Of a stretch of 64,000 nt of DNA, positions 8,608 to 15,734 are shown one piece after another. The stretch comes from Demequina capsici (lineage in GTDB: Bacteria > Actinomycetota > Actinomycetes > Actinomycetales > Demequinaceae), in the NCBI RefSeq assembly GCF_032102965.1, contig NZ_CP134880.1:1550001-1614000 (forward strand), read 5' to 3'. The position numbers and the translations under genes were made by a program. The notes under the pieces were generated by a model. The model worked only from the letters and a program-made list of their open reading frames with translations. It did not search any database and was not told the origin of the DNA. Position 1 is the stretch's first letter, and the number at the start of each line of letters is the position of its first letter.

Positions 8608-9720
8608 GTGACGACGACCATCGATCGCCGCGTCATCGTGCGTGCGATCGTCGTTTTCCTGCTGGCTGCGGCAGTCATCACCGTCATCTCGGTGATCATG
8701 TCCGACAGCGCGCAGGCGACTGACACGGCGACCCACGTGGTCGCCGCTGACACGTCGAGCGGCGACAGCACCACGACCGCCACCACCACAGCGACTGCCG
8801 GGACCAACAGGATTCTCCAGTCGCTCGTCAACGGACTCGCCTTCGGAACGCTCCTCGCGCTCGCGTCCGTCGGCCTCTCGCTCATCTACGGAACCACGGG
8901 GCTCAGCAACTTCGCCCATGGCGAGCAGGTGTCCTTCGGCGCCGTGCTGACGTACTTCCTGGTCACGCCCCAGCCCGTCACGATCCCGTTCGTACCTGTC
9001 TCGTTCACCATCGGGCTGCCGCTCGTGGTGGGCGCGATCATCGCGATCGCGGTATCCGCGGGCACCGGCTGGCTCCAGGACAAGTTCCTGTGGAGCCCGC
9101 TGCGCCGCAGGGGCGTCGGAACAGTCCAGCAGATGATCGTGTCGATCGGTCTTTCGCTCGCGATGCTCAACTTCATCCAGTGGTGGGTAGGCGGCGGCCG
9201 GTTCCGCCTCACGATCGAGATCGACCAGCCGATCAGCCTCGGTCTCGTCACGATCGGTCGGACCACCCTGATCTCCCTGGTGATCGCGCTGGCCTGCCTG
9301 GGCGGTGTCTCCTGGTTCCTCCTCAAGACGCGCCTGGGACGCGCGACGCGCGCCGTCTCCGACAATCCAGCGCTCGCATCGGCGTCCGGGATCCAGGTCG
9401 GCAAGATCATCCGCCTCGTGTGGATCATCGCCGCGGGTCTCGCGGGACTCGGCGGCATCCTCCTCGGCCTCTACGAGGAGGGCACCGCGTTCGACGCAGG
9501 GGCCCGGCTCCTGATGCTGATGTTCGCTGCGGTCACGCTCGGCGGACTCGGCCAGGCGTTCGGCGCCCTGGTCGGCTCGCTGGTGATCGGAGTGGTCGCC
9601 GAGATGTCGACGATCTGGCTGCCCGCCGACCTCAAGGTCGCCGTCGCGCTGGTGATCCTCATCCTGGTGCTGCTCGTGAGGCCACAGGGAATTCTCGGAC
9701 GAGCGGAAAGGGTCGGATAG
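8608..9720 (+). CDS. livH: Branched-chain amino-acid-type ABC transporter permease LivH
   Basis: This is one of two integral membrane subunits of a Liv/Urt-family importer. The 370-aa protein has the family core from about residue 70, with GTLLALASVGLSLIYG followed by about eight membrane segments and the cytoplasmic EAA-like region ending in RPQGILGR. It is longer than usual (about 290-310 aa). An extra N-terminal membrane segment (about 8-30) and a Ser/Thr-rich stretch (about 35-65) precede the core. Start GTG 8608 has AGGAGG 5 nt upstream. First gene of livHMGF; livM begins 3 nt after the stop. The substrate may be branched-chain amino acids or a relative such as urea. Confidence 0.92.
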   Translation: MTTTIDRRVIVRAIVVFLLAAAVITVISVIMSDSAQATDTATHVVAADTSSGDSTTTATTTATAGTNRILQSLVNGLAFGTLLALASVGLSLIYGTTGLSNFAHGEQVSFGAVLTYFLVTPQPVTIPFVPVSFTIGLPLVVGAIIAIAVSAGTGWLQDKFLWSPLRRRGVGTVQQMIVSIGLSLAMLNFIQWWVGGGRFRLTIEIDQPISLGLVTIGRTTLISLVIALACLGGVSWFLLKTRLGRATRAVSDNPALASASGIQVGKIIRLVWIIAAGLAGLGGILLGLYEEGTAFDAGARLLMLMFAAVTLGGLGQAFGALVGSLVIGVVAEMSTIWLPADLKVAVALVILILVLLVRPQGILGRAERVG

Positions 9721-9723
9721 CGC

Positions 9724-10707
9724 ATGGACTTCGCAGGCCTTCTCACCGACGCCACCAGGGAGATGTTCGCTCCCACCACCGCCGCCTTCGCGCTCGCCGC
9801 GATCGGCCTCAACTTCCACTTCGGGCTCACGGGCCTGCTCAACATGGGGCACGCAGGCTTCATGCTCCTGGGCATGTACGGATACGCGATCACCGTCCGC
9901 GAAGGCGGGTCGATGTGGCTGGGGATCCTCGTCGCGATGGTGCTCGCGATGCTGTTCGGTCTCCTACTCGGATGGCCCACGCTCAAGCTCCGCGGCGACT
10001 ATCTGGCGATCGTGACGATCGCAGCAGCAGAGTTCGTCAGATTCCTCGGCAGATCGTCGGTGATGAAGAACATCACCGGGGGTTCCACCGGAATCCGCGG
10101 GTCCGACTACAAGGCCCCGTTCGAGGCCCTGTCGCCATTCCCCGACAAGCAGATCACCATCGGACTGTGGACGCTCCACGGGTCGTCGTCCACCTCCTGG
10201 TGGCTCGTCGTCGTGTCATGGTCGATGGTCGCGATCTTCGCGTGGCTGTTCTGGATGCTCGCCAGGTCTCCCTGGGGACGCGTGCTCAAGGGAGTTCGCG
10301 AGGACGAGGATGCGGTCCGCTCGCTCGGCAAGAACGTGTACGCCTACAAGATGCAGGCGCTCGTGATCGGCGGCGTGATCGGCGCGCTCGGTGGGATCCT
10401 CTGGTCCTTCGGCAACGCGGTCTCCCCCGACTCGATGGGCCGTCCCACGACGTTCTGGATCTGGACGCTGCTGCTGCTCGGCGGTGCCGCGACCGTCTTC
10501 GGCCCGATCCTCGGCTCGGTGCTCTTCTGGACCGCACTGGTCCTTGTGAAGGGTCTCGCCGCGATGTTCATCCCCGAGACCCTGATGACGGCCACGCAGC
10601 GCGAGCCGTTCGCGCTCATCCTCGTGGGCGTGGCACTGATGCTGCTCGTGATCTTCAGACCACAAGGCATCCTCGGCAACAGAAGGGAGCTGGCGATCAA
10701 TGGCTGA
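9724..10707 (+). CDS. livM: Branched-chain amino-acid-type ABC transporter permease LivM
   Basis: This is the second permease subunit, pairing with LivH to form the channel. The 327-aa protein shows the LivM hallmarks: GLTGLLNMGHAGFMLLGMYG near residues 36-55, a cytoplasmic loop RSPWGRVLKGVREDEDAVRS that contacts the ATPases, and the terminal RPQGILGNR. About nine membrane segments are predicted by hydrophobicity. Its last 8 nt overlap the start of livG, so translation is coupled. Confidence 0.93.
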   Translation: MDFAGLLTDATREMFAPTTAAFALAAIGLNFHFGLTGLLNMGHAGFMLLGMYGYAITVREGGSMWLGILVAMVLAMLFGLLLGWPTLKLRGDYLAIVTIAAAEFVRFLGRSSVMKNITGGSTGIRGSDYKAPFEALSPFPDKQITIGLWTLHGSSSTSWWLVVVSWSMVAIFAWLFWMLARSPWGRVLKGVREDEDAVRSLGKNVYAYKMQALVIGGVIGALGGILWSFGNAVSPDSMGRPTTFWIWTLLLLGGAATVFGPILGSVLFWTALVLVKGLAAMFIPETLMTATQREPFALILVGVALMLLVIFRPQGILGNRRELAING

Positions 10708-11563
10708 CAAGATCAAGCCCGCGAAGCCGGCCAAGGACCCGTTCGCGAACGTGCCCCACGAGGCAGGCGCCCCGAAGCTCGACAAGATCATCGTGGCCGA
10801 CAGCATCCAGCGTCGCTTCGGCGGCCTCACGGCTGTCGACGTCGCCCACTTCGAGGTCCAGCGCAACGCGATCACCGCGCTGATCGGGCCGAACGGCGCC
10901 GGCAAGTCCACCTTCTTCAACCTGCTGACGGGCTTCGACCGCCCACAGACCGGCGAGTGGTCGTTCAACGGGTTCTCTCTTCACTCGAAGTCGCCTGCAC
11001 AGGTCGCACGCTCGGGGATGGTGCGCACGTTCCAGCTGACCAAGGCGCTCTCCCGCATGACCGTGATGGAGAACATGCGACTCGGCGCGGCCAACCAGGT
11101 CGGCGAGAACCTGGTGCGCGCGATGTTCCCCTCCCTGTGGAAGAAGCAGGAGGCGGAGATCACCGAGAAGGCAGAGGAGCTGCTCCGTCGCTTCAAGCTC
11201 GACAAGAAGCGTGACGACTATGCGGGGGAGCTCTCCGGCGGTCAGCGCAAGCTGCTCGAGATGGCGCGCGCGCTCATGTCGGACCCGGAGATCGTGATGC
11301 TCGACGAGCCCATGGCCGGCGTCAACCCCGCCCTCACCGAGTCTCTGCTGGACCACATCGTCGAGCTCAAGAACCAGGGCGTCACGGTCCTGTTCGTCGA
11401 GCACGACATGCACATGGTCCGCCGGATCTCCGACTGGGTGGTGGTGATGGCCGAGGGCAAGATCATCGCCGAGGGACCGCCGAACACCGTCATGGCCAAC
11501 AAAGCGGTGCAGGACGCCTACCTGGGCGCGCACCACGACACCGACCTGTTCGAGGAGCGGTAA
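10700..11563 (+). CDS. livG: Branched-chain amino-acid-type ABC transporter ATP-binding protein LivG
   Basis: This is one of the two ATPases that drive the Liv importer from the cytoplasmic face. The 287-aa protein has Walker A GPNGAGKST, signature LSGGQRK, Walker B VMLDEPMAGVNP and the H-loop His in VEHDMHMV. A lysine- and proline-rich N-terminal extension of about 30 residues precedes the ATPase fold. The ATG lies inside the end of livM, and livF starts on the base after its TAA. Confidence 0.94.
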   Translation: MADKIKPAKPAKDPFANVPHEAGAPKLDKIIVADSIQRRFGGLTAVDVAHFEVQRNAITALIGPNGAGKSTFFNLLTGFDRPQTGEWSFNGFSLHSKSPAQVARSGMVRTFQLTKALSRMTVMENMRLGAANQVGENLVRAMFPSLWKKQEAEITEKAEELLRRFKLDKKRDDYAGELSGGQRKLLEMARALMSDPEIVMLDEPMAGVNPALTESLLDHIVELKNQGVTVLFVEHDMHMVRRISDWVVVMAEGKIIAEGPPNTVMANKAVQDAYLGAHHDTDLFEER

Positions 11564-12292
11564 GTGAACGACGCACCTGTGATCCTGCACGCCGACGACA
11601 TCACCGCCGGCTACCTCCCTGGCATAGACATCCTCAACGGATGCACCATGGAGGTCCGCGAAGGCGAGCTCATCGGAATCATCGGACCCAACGGCGCCGG
11701 CAAGTCGACCTTCCTCAAGGCCCTCTTCGGGCTGGTGCCCGTCCGGTCCGGGACCGTGTCCCTCGCCGGCCAGGACATCACCAACAAGCGCGCCGATGAG
11801 CTCGTGCGGCGGGGCATCGGCTTCGTGCCCCAGACGAACAACGTCTTCCCGTCGCTCACCATCGAGGAGAACCTCGAGATGGGTGCCTACCAGGCGCACA
11901 GGAGCTTCAAGACGCAGTTCGAGAAGATCGTGGACCTGTTCCCCGTGCTCGGCGAGCGTCGGAGCCAGCGAGCAGGCTCCCTGTCGGGTGGCGAGCGCCA
12001 GATGGTCGCCATGGCGAGAGCGCTCATGATGGATCCTCACGTCCTGCTGCTCGACGAGCCCTCCGCGGGCCTCTCCCCTGCTCGCCAGGACGAGACGTTC
12101 GTGCGCACGCGAGACATCAACCGCACCGGCGTCACGGTCATCATGGTCGAGCAGAACGCGCGCCGCTGCCTGCAGATCGCCGATCGTGGCTACGTGCTCG
12201 ACCAGGGGACGTCGGCGTACACGGCCACCGGCCAGGAGCTGCTGAAGGACCCCAAGGTCATCGAGCTCTACCTGGGGACGCTCGGAGCCTAG
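11564..12292 (+). CDS. livF: Branched-chain amino-acid-type ABC transporter ATP-binding protein LivF
   Basis: This is the second ATPase of the Liv importer. The 242-aa protein has Walker A GPNGAGKST, signature LSGGERQ and Walker B LLLDEPSAGLSP. The usual H-loop His is replaced: VEQNARRCLQIADRGYVL has Gln-Asn there, which is normal for LivF. It starts with GTG directly after the livG TAA, so it relies on coupled translation. A stable hairpin ends the operon 15 nt downstream. The binding-protein gene is not in this operon but converges on it. Confidence 0.93.
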   Translation: MNDAPVILHADDITAGYLPGIDILNGCTMEVREGELIGIIGPNGAGKSTFLKALFGLVPVRSGTVSLAGQDITNKRADELVRRGIGFVPQTNNVFPSLTIEENLEMGAYQAHRSFKTQFEKIVDLFPVLGERRSQRAGSLSGGERQMVAMARALMMDPHVLLLDEPSAGLSPARQDETFVRTRDINRTGVTVIMVEQNARRCLQIADRGYVLDQGTSAYTATGQELLKDPKVIELYLGTLGA

Positions 12293-12306
12293 ACCAGCGT
12301 CGATCG

Positions 12307-12337
12307 AGGGGCGTCACCACAACGTGGTGGCGCCCTT
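12307..12337 (+). terminator. Terminator of the livHMGF operon
   Basis: 12309-12320 pairs with 12324-12335 (12 bp, one G-U) around a 3-nt loop, extended outward by two pairs (a G-U and an A-U) and ending in TT. Confidence 0.75.
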
Positions 12338-12657
12338 CGTCGTCGGTCTCCGCGCGTCGCGCGGCGCTCCGGACCCGATGTCGTCCCCGCCGGTTCAACC
12401 CGCCCAGCCGGTGCTCCCAGGGAAGGCAGCACGCGATCCCGTGCCGTCGAGCGGGACGCACTCCCGTGTCGAAGCCGCGGCCACCCATGGTGCCTTCGCT
12501 CGGGCTGACGCGGCCGGCGCGTCGTCCACCTGCAGGACCGCAAGGCGGGGATCGCGACGGCATCCCAGCACCGGTCTCCCCTGCGCGGACGGCCGAAGTG
12601 AAGGACCGCCGACGCGAGCGGAGACCCCGTCCGCGGTCAGTCCGTCGGCACACGCGA
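12338..12657. other. Non-coding stretch between two convergent terminators
   Basis: About 320 bases lie between the livHMGF terminator and the livK terminator. Open frames exist (for example 12324-12743 on the plus strand), but they run through both hairpins, have no start signal and resemble no protein I know. I see no other structure. Confidence 0.5.
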
Positions 12658-12687
12658 AAGGGCCCCCGGCCGAAGCCGGGGGCCCTT
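12658..12687 (-). terminator. Terminator of livK
   Basis: Perfect 13-bp stem (12658-12670 with 12675-12687) closed by the tetraloop CGAA, 31 nt past the livK stop. It is the strongest hairpin of this kind in the window. Confidence 0.85.
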
Positions 12688-12718
12688 CCAGCGCTGTGCT
12701 ACCAGCTGCCTACACGAC

Positions 12719-13993
12719 TCAGGCCGCGGGGACCTCGCCGTAGACCGCCTCGGTCCACACCGGGACGTTGTCGCCATCGAAGACGTACACGCCGATGTAG
12801 GCCGACGACGGGTCGTTCTGCGCGTTGAACGCACCGGAGCCGGACACGGACTTGTATGCGATCTCCTCGCCGCTGGCGAGCAGGTCTGCACACTCCTGGA
12901 AGCCGGAGCACTCCGTGCCACCGTCAGCGCCGGAGACCGCCGCCATGTTGGCCTGGATCGTCGCACCGTCGGTCGCCCCACCGCGGACCGCCGCGAGGGC
13001 GAGCAGCATGGTCGAGTCGTACGACTCCGCGCCGTAGGAGTACGAGTCGAGCTTGGAGCCGTTCGCGCCGTCCAGCAGTGCCTGGAAGTCGGTCGACGGC
13101 ATGGCGCCGGGGATGGTGCCCTTCGCGCCCTCAAGGGTGCCCGCAGGCAGGTCGGCCGAGTAGTCGGCCGTGTTGCCATCGGTGAAGTACAGCTTGGAGC
13201 CATCGAATCCCGCACCCACGAGCTCGGGGATGATCTGCTTGGTCTGGTCGAACGCGATCACCGCGATGGCGTCGGGGTTCGTGGCCATGACCGCCTGGAC
13301 CTCAGCCGAGAAGTTGGTGGCGTTGGGGTCGAACGTCTCCGTGGCGCCGTACGTGATGTTCACGCCGGCCGCCTCAGCGGTCGAGACGATGACGTCACGG
13401 AGCGACGTGCCGTAGTCGTCCTCGAACACCAGGATGCCGAGGTTCTTGATGCCGTCGTCGATGATGACGTTGGCAAGCGCGTTGCCCTGGACCGTGTCCG
13501 GCGGAGCGACGCGGAAGTAGAAGGGCGAGTAGCCCGACAGAGCGGTCGACGTGTTCGCCGGCGAGATCTGCACGACAGAGGCCGCGGCGATGTCGTCGAC
13601 GACGTTCAGGGACACCGAGGACGAAGCCGCGCCGACGATGCCGCCGACGCCGTCCGCGATCAGCGACGAGACCGACTGCGACGCGATCTGCGGGTTCGCA
13701 GTGTCGGACGAGTCCGCGTCGATCTCCTCGACGGGCTGACCGAGCACGCCACCAGCGTCGTTGATCTCGCTCACGGCGAGCTTCACACCTGCGATCTCGG
13801 GCGGGCCGAGGAAGGCGAGCGAACCGGTGATCGGGAGCAGCGTGCCGATCTTCAGCGCGTCGCCGGAGGCGCTGCTGTCACCGCTGGCCGAGGTGGACGC
13901 CCCGGTACCCGAGTCGGTGGAGCAGGCGGCGAGCGCCAGCGTCGCGACGGCCGCTACGGCCGCGCCACGCGCGATGGTGTTCCATCGTGCCAT
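12719..13993 (-). CDS. livK: Branched-chain amino-acid-type ABC transporter substrate-binding lipoprotein LivK
   Basis: This lipoprotein captures the substrate outside the membrane and delivers it to LivHM. The 424-aa precursor has a lipoprotein signal with lipobox LAAC (Cys 24), then a Ser/Thr/Gly-rich linker (about 25-45). A periplasmic-binding-protein type I fold follows, starting KIGTLLPITGSLAFLG. ATG 13991-13993 has GGAGG at 7 nt. It is a single-gene unit with its own promoter region and a strong terminator, convergent with livHMGF. This lets the binding protein be made in excess of the membrane parts. A perfect palindrome at 14038-14054 may be its operator. Confidence 0.93.
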   Translation of the reverse strand: MARWNTIARGAAVAAVATLALAACSTDSGTGASTSASGDSSASGDALKIGTLLPITGSLAFLGPPEIAGVKLAVSEINDAGGVLGQPVEEIDADSSDTANPQIASQSVSSLIADGVGGIVGAASSSVSLNVVDDIAAASVVQISPANTSTALSGYSPFYFRVAPPDTVQGNALANVIIDDGIKNLGILVFEDDYGTSLRDVIVSTAEAAGVNITYGATETFDPNATNFSAEVQAVMATNPDAIAVIAFDQTKQIIPELVGAGFDGSKLYFTDGNTADYSADLPAGTLEGAKGTIPGAMPSTDFQALLDGANGSKLDSYSYGAESYDSTMLLALAAVRGGATDGATIQANMAAVSGADGGTECSGFQECADLLASGEEIAYKSVSGSGAFNAQNDPSSAYIGVYVFDGDNVPVWTEAVYGEVPAA

Positions 13994-14037
13994 GTTCTTT
14001 CCTCCAAACTGACGGGAGCCACCGTCAGCGCATCGCT

Positions 14038-14054
14038 GTAGGGACGGTCCCTAC
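14038..14054. promoter_or_regulatory. Palindrome upstream of livK, possible operator
   Basis: GTAGGGAC-G-GTCCCTAC is a perfect 8-bp inverted repeat with a single central base. It lies 45 to 61 nt before the livK ATG, where a repressor site would overlap the promoter or leader. No matching copy is seen upstream of livH. Confidence 0.4.
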
Positions 14055-14204
14055 TCGATTCCGCCAAACTAGCGAGCGATTGTTTCTCTCATGGGTCACT
14101 CGCATCACGATTTCGTGACCTTGGCGGTTTCCGTGCGGAGGAAATCTGCATTTAACAGAGCATTCGACGACGACTTCATCGGCGTGAGCCGTGGGGCGGC
14201 ACGC

Positions 14205-14226
14205 GAGAGGGGCGCTGCCCCCTCTC
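14205..14226 (-). terminator. Terminator of the ANTAR regulator gene
   Basis: GAGAGGGG (14205-14212) pairs with CCCCTCTC (14219-14226) around a 6-nt loop. An alternative 9-bp pairing of 14207-14215 with 14234-14242 also exists. Located 30 nt past the stop of the regulator. Confidence 0.6.
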
Positions 14227-14255
14227 GGAAGCCGCGCCCCTCATCGACGTCGAGG

Positions 14256-14882
14256 CTACTTGCCACCCATCTGATCGATGACAGCCTCAGCGACCTCGCG
14301 CATCGTGAGACGGCGGTCCATGGACGTCTTCTGGATCCAGCGGAACGATTCGGGCTCGTTGAGCTTCATCTTCTCCATGAGCAGGCCCTTCGCACGCTCG
14401 ACCTTCTTGCGGGTCTCCATGCGCTCCGTGATGTCTGCGATCTCCGACTCGAGCGCCCTGATCTCCTGGTACCGCGACGCAGCGATCTCGACGGCCGGAA
14501 GCAGGTCTCCGGGCGTGAACGGCTTCACCACATACGCCATGGCGCCTGCGTCGCGCGCGCGCTCCACGAGCTCGGTCTGCGAGAACGCGGTCAGCAGCAC
14601 CACAGGCGCGACACGGTCCTTCGCGATGTGCTCCGCGGCCGTGATCCCGTCCATCACCGGCATCTTCACGTCCATCACGACGATGTCAGGCTTGAGCTCC
14701 TTCGCCTTGGCGATCGCCTCCTCGCCGTCTCCGGCCTCACCGACGACCTCATAGCCGCCCTCGGTGAGCGTCTCGACGATGTCCATGCGGATAAGGGCCT
14801 CGTCCTCGACCACAAGGGCGCGACGGGACCTGGTCGACGCGGCTCCGCTGGCCGCCGTCTTGTTGTCATGTTCTGCTGTCAC
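14256..14882 (-). CDS. ANTAR-domain response regulator (PdtaR-like)
   Basis: This is a response regulator that acts on RNA. The phosphorylated dimer binds paired hairpins in target messages and prevents early termination. The 208-aa protein has a receiver domain (about 20-135) with phospho-acceptor Asp 71 in VVMDVKMPVMDG and Lys in VKPF. An ANTAR domain follows (about 145-205) with ERAKGLLMEKMKLNE and the conserved IQKTSM. The frame is open to 14918, but GTG 14882 is chosen because TAGGCT stands 7 nt upstream. Its partner histidine kinase is not in the window. Location near polA, rpsA and uvrB matches the mycobacterial pdtaR neighbourhood. Confidence 0.93.
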   Translation of the reverse strand: MTAEHDNKTAASGAASTRSRRALVVEDEALIRMDIVETLTEGGYEVVGEAGDGEEAIAKAKELKPDIVVMDVKMPVMDGITAAEHIAKDRVAPVVLLTAFSQTELVERARDAGAMAYVVKPFTPGDLLPAVEIAASRYQEIRALESEIADITERMETRKKVERAKGLLMEKMKLNEPESFRWIQKTSMDRRLTMREVAEAVIDQMGGK

Positions 14883-14889
14883 AGGCGCT

Positions 14890-14895
14890 AGCCTA
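14890..14895 (-). promoter_or_regulatory. -10 element of a leaderless promoter for the ANTAR regulator
   Basis: TAGGCT ends 7 nt before GTG 14882, with no Shine-Dalgarno between. The tRNA gene starts 8 nt further on the other strand. Confidence 0.5.
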
Positions 14896-14903
14896 GTCGT
14901 CAC

Positions 14904-14977
14904 GCCCCGATACCCCAACCGGCAGAGGGAGTCGGCTCAAACCCGATTCAGTGTGGGTTCGAATCCCACTCGGGGCA
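14904..14977 (+). tRNA. tRNA with anticodon CAA (leucine codon UUG), short variable loop
   Basis: A clean 74-nt cloverleaf. The 7-bp acceptor stem 14904-14910/14970-14976 is perfect, with a 3-bp D-stem, a 5-bp anticodon stem (one G-U), a 5-bp T-stem and discriminator A 14977. The anticodon loop CTCAAAC gives CAA at 14938-14940. The CCA end is not encoded. The variable region is only 5 nt (14948-14952), while leucine tRNAs normally have a long variable arm. So the anticodon says leucine but the fold is that of a class I tRNA. Confidence 0.85.
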
Positions 14978-15137
14978 CTGTGCGCGCACCCCTGCGGGCA
15001 GGCCTGTCCCAGTACTGCGCCCCGCAGCCGGCGTGATCAGCGACTGTCAGGCCGGTGTCGATGGTCTGGCATGCTTGTGGAGGTTCCCCTATCCGCGTGC
15101 CTCCCCTGCGCACGCCCGACATTCCGGAGGCTCGGCC

Positions 15138-15602
15138 ATGAACCGCGTCAAGAGGCATATCGCGCTGGTCGCGCACGACAACAAGAAGGTGGAGCTTCTC
15201 CAGTGGGCGAGCTTCAACAAGGTCCGCCTCGCACCGCACCACCTCTACGCCACCGGCACCACCGGCACCATGCTCGAGTACGAGCTCGGGCTCCCGGTGC
15301 AGCGCTTCCTGTCGGGCCCGGTCGGCGGCGACCAGCAGATCGGCGGACGGATCGCCGAAGGCCTCATCGACATGCTGATCTTCTTCTGGGATCCGCTGGA
15401 GCCGCAGCCCCACGACCCTGATGTGAAGGCTCTGCTCCGCCTGGGCGCACTCTGGAACATCCCCATGGCGTCGAACGTCGCGACAGCCGACTTCATCATC
15501 TCCTCCGAGCTCTTCGAGTCCGACTACGACCGCGCGATCCCGGACCTCGGCCCGCGGAACTGGGAGGACATGCGCCCCCAGGAGGACGCGCCGGACGCGT
15601 GA
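15138..15602 (+). CDS. mgsA: Methylglyoxal synthase
   Basis: It converts dihydroxyacetone phosphate to methylglyoxal and phosphate, a bypass that relieves sugar-phosphate build-up when phosphate is short. The 154-aa protein matches the whole family: GGDQQIGG with catalytic Asp 65, FFWDPL, and [12 protein letters not shown] with His 92 and Asp 95. TNVATADF-like NVATADFI is at about 113-120. The frame extends upstream to 15033, but ATG 15138 has GGAGG 8 nt before it and opens directly on the conserved fold. It converges on pyk across a shared terminator. Confidence 0.96.
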   Translation: MNRVKRHIALVAHDNKKVELLQWASFNKVRLAPHHLYATGTTGTMLEYELGLPVQRFLSGPVGGDQQIGGRIAEGLIDMLIFFWDPLEPQPHDPDVKALLRLGALWNIPMASNVATADFIISSELFESDYDRAIPDLGPRNWEDMRPQEDAPDA

Positions 15603-15672
15603 CCGCGACAGTCGGTCGCCCACGCCCCGCCGTGTGAGGAATCGGCTCCAAGCCTCGCCCGCCGTGGGACGA

Positions 15673-15709
15673 CGAAGGGCCCAGCCGGAAGCTCCGGCTG
15701 GGCCCTTCG
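15673..15709. terminator. Bidirectional terminator between mgsA and pyk
   Basis: Perfect 16-bp stem (15673-15688 with 15694-15709) and a 5-nt loop, placed between two convergent stops, so it can serve both genes. Confidence 0.85.
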
Positions 15710-15734
15710 CACGTCAGAGGAGCCGAGGCTCCCG

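Noticed and set aside
12324..12743. 139-codon plus-strand reading frame between livF and livK
   Set aside because: It runs through the right half of one terminator and all of another, has no start signal and is built of Ala, Pro, Ser and Arg as expected from random GC-rich sequence.
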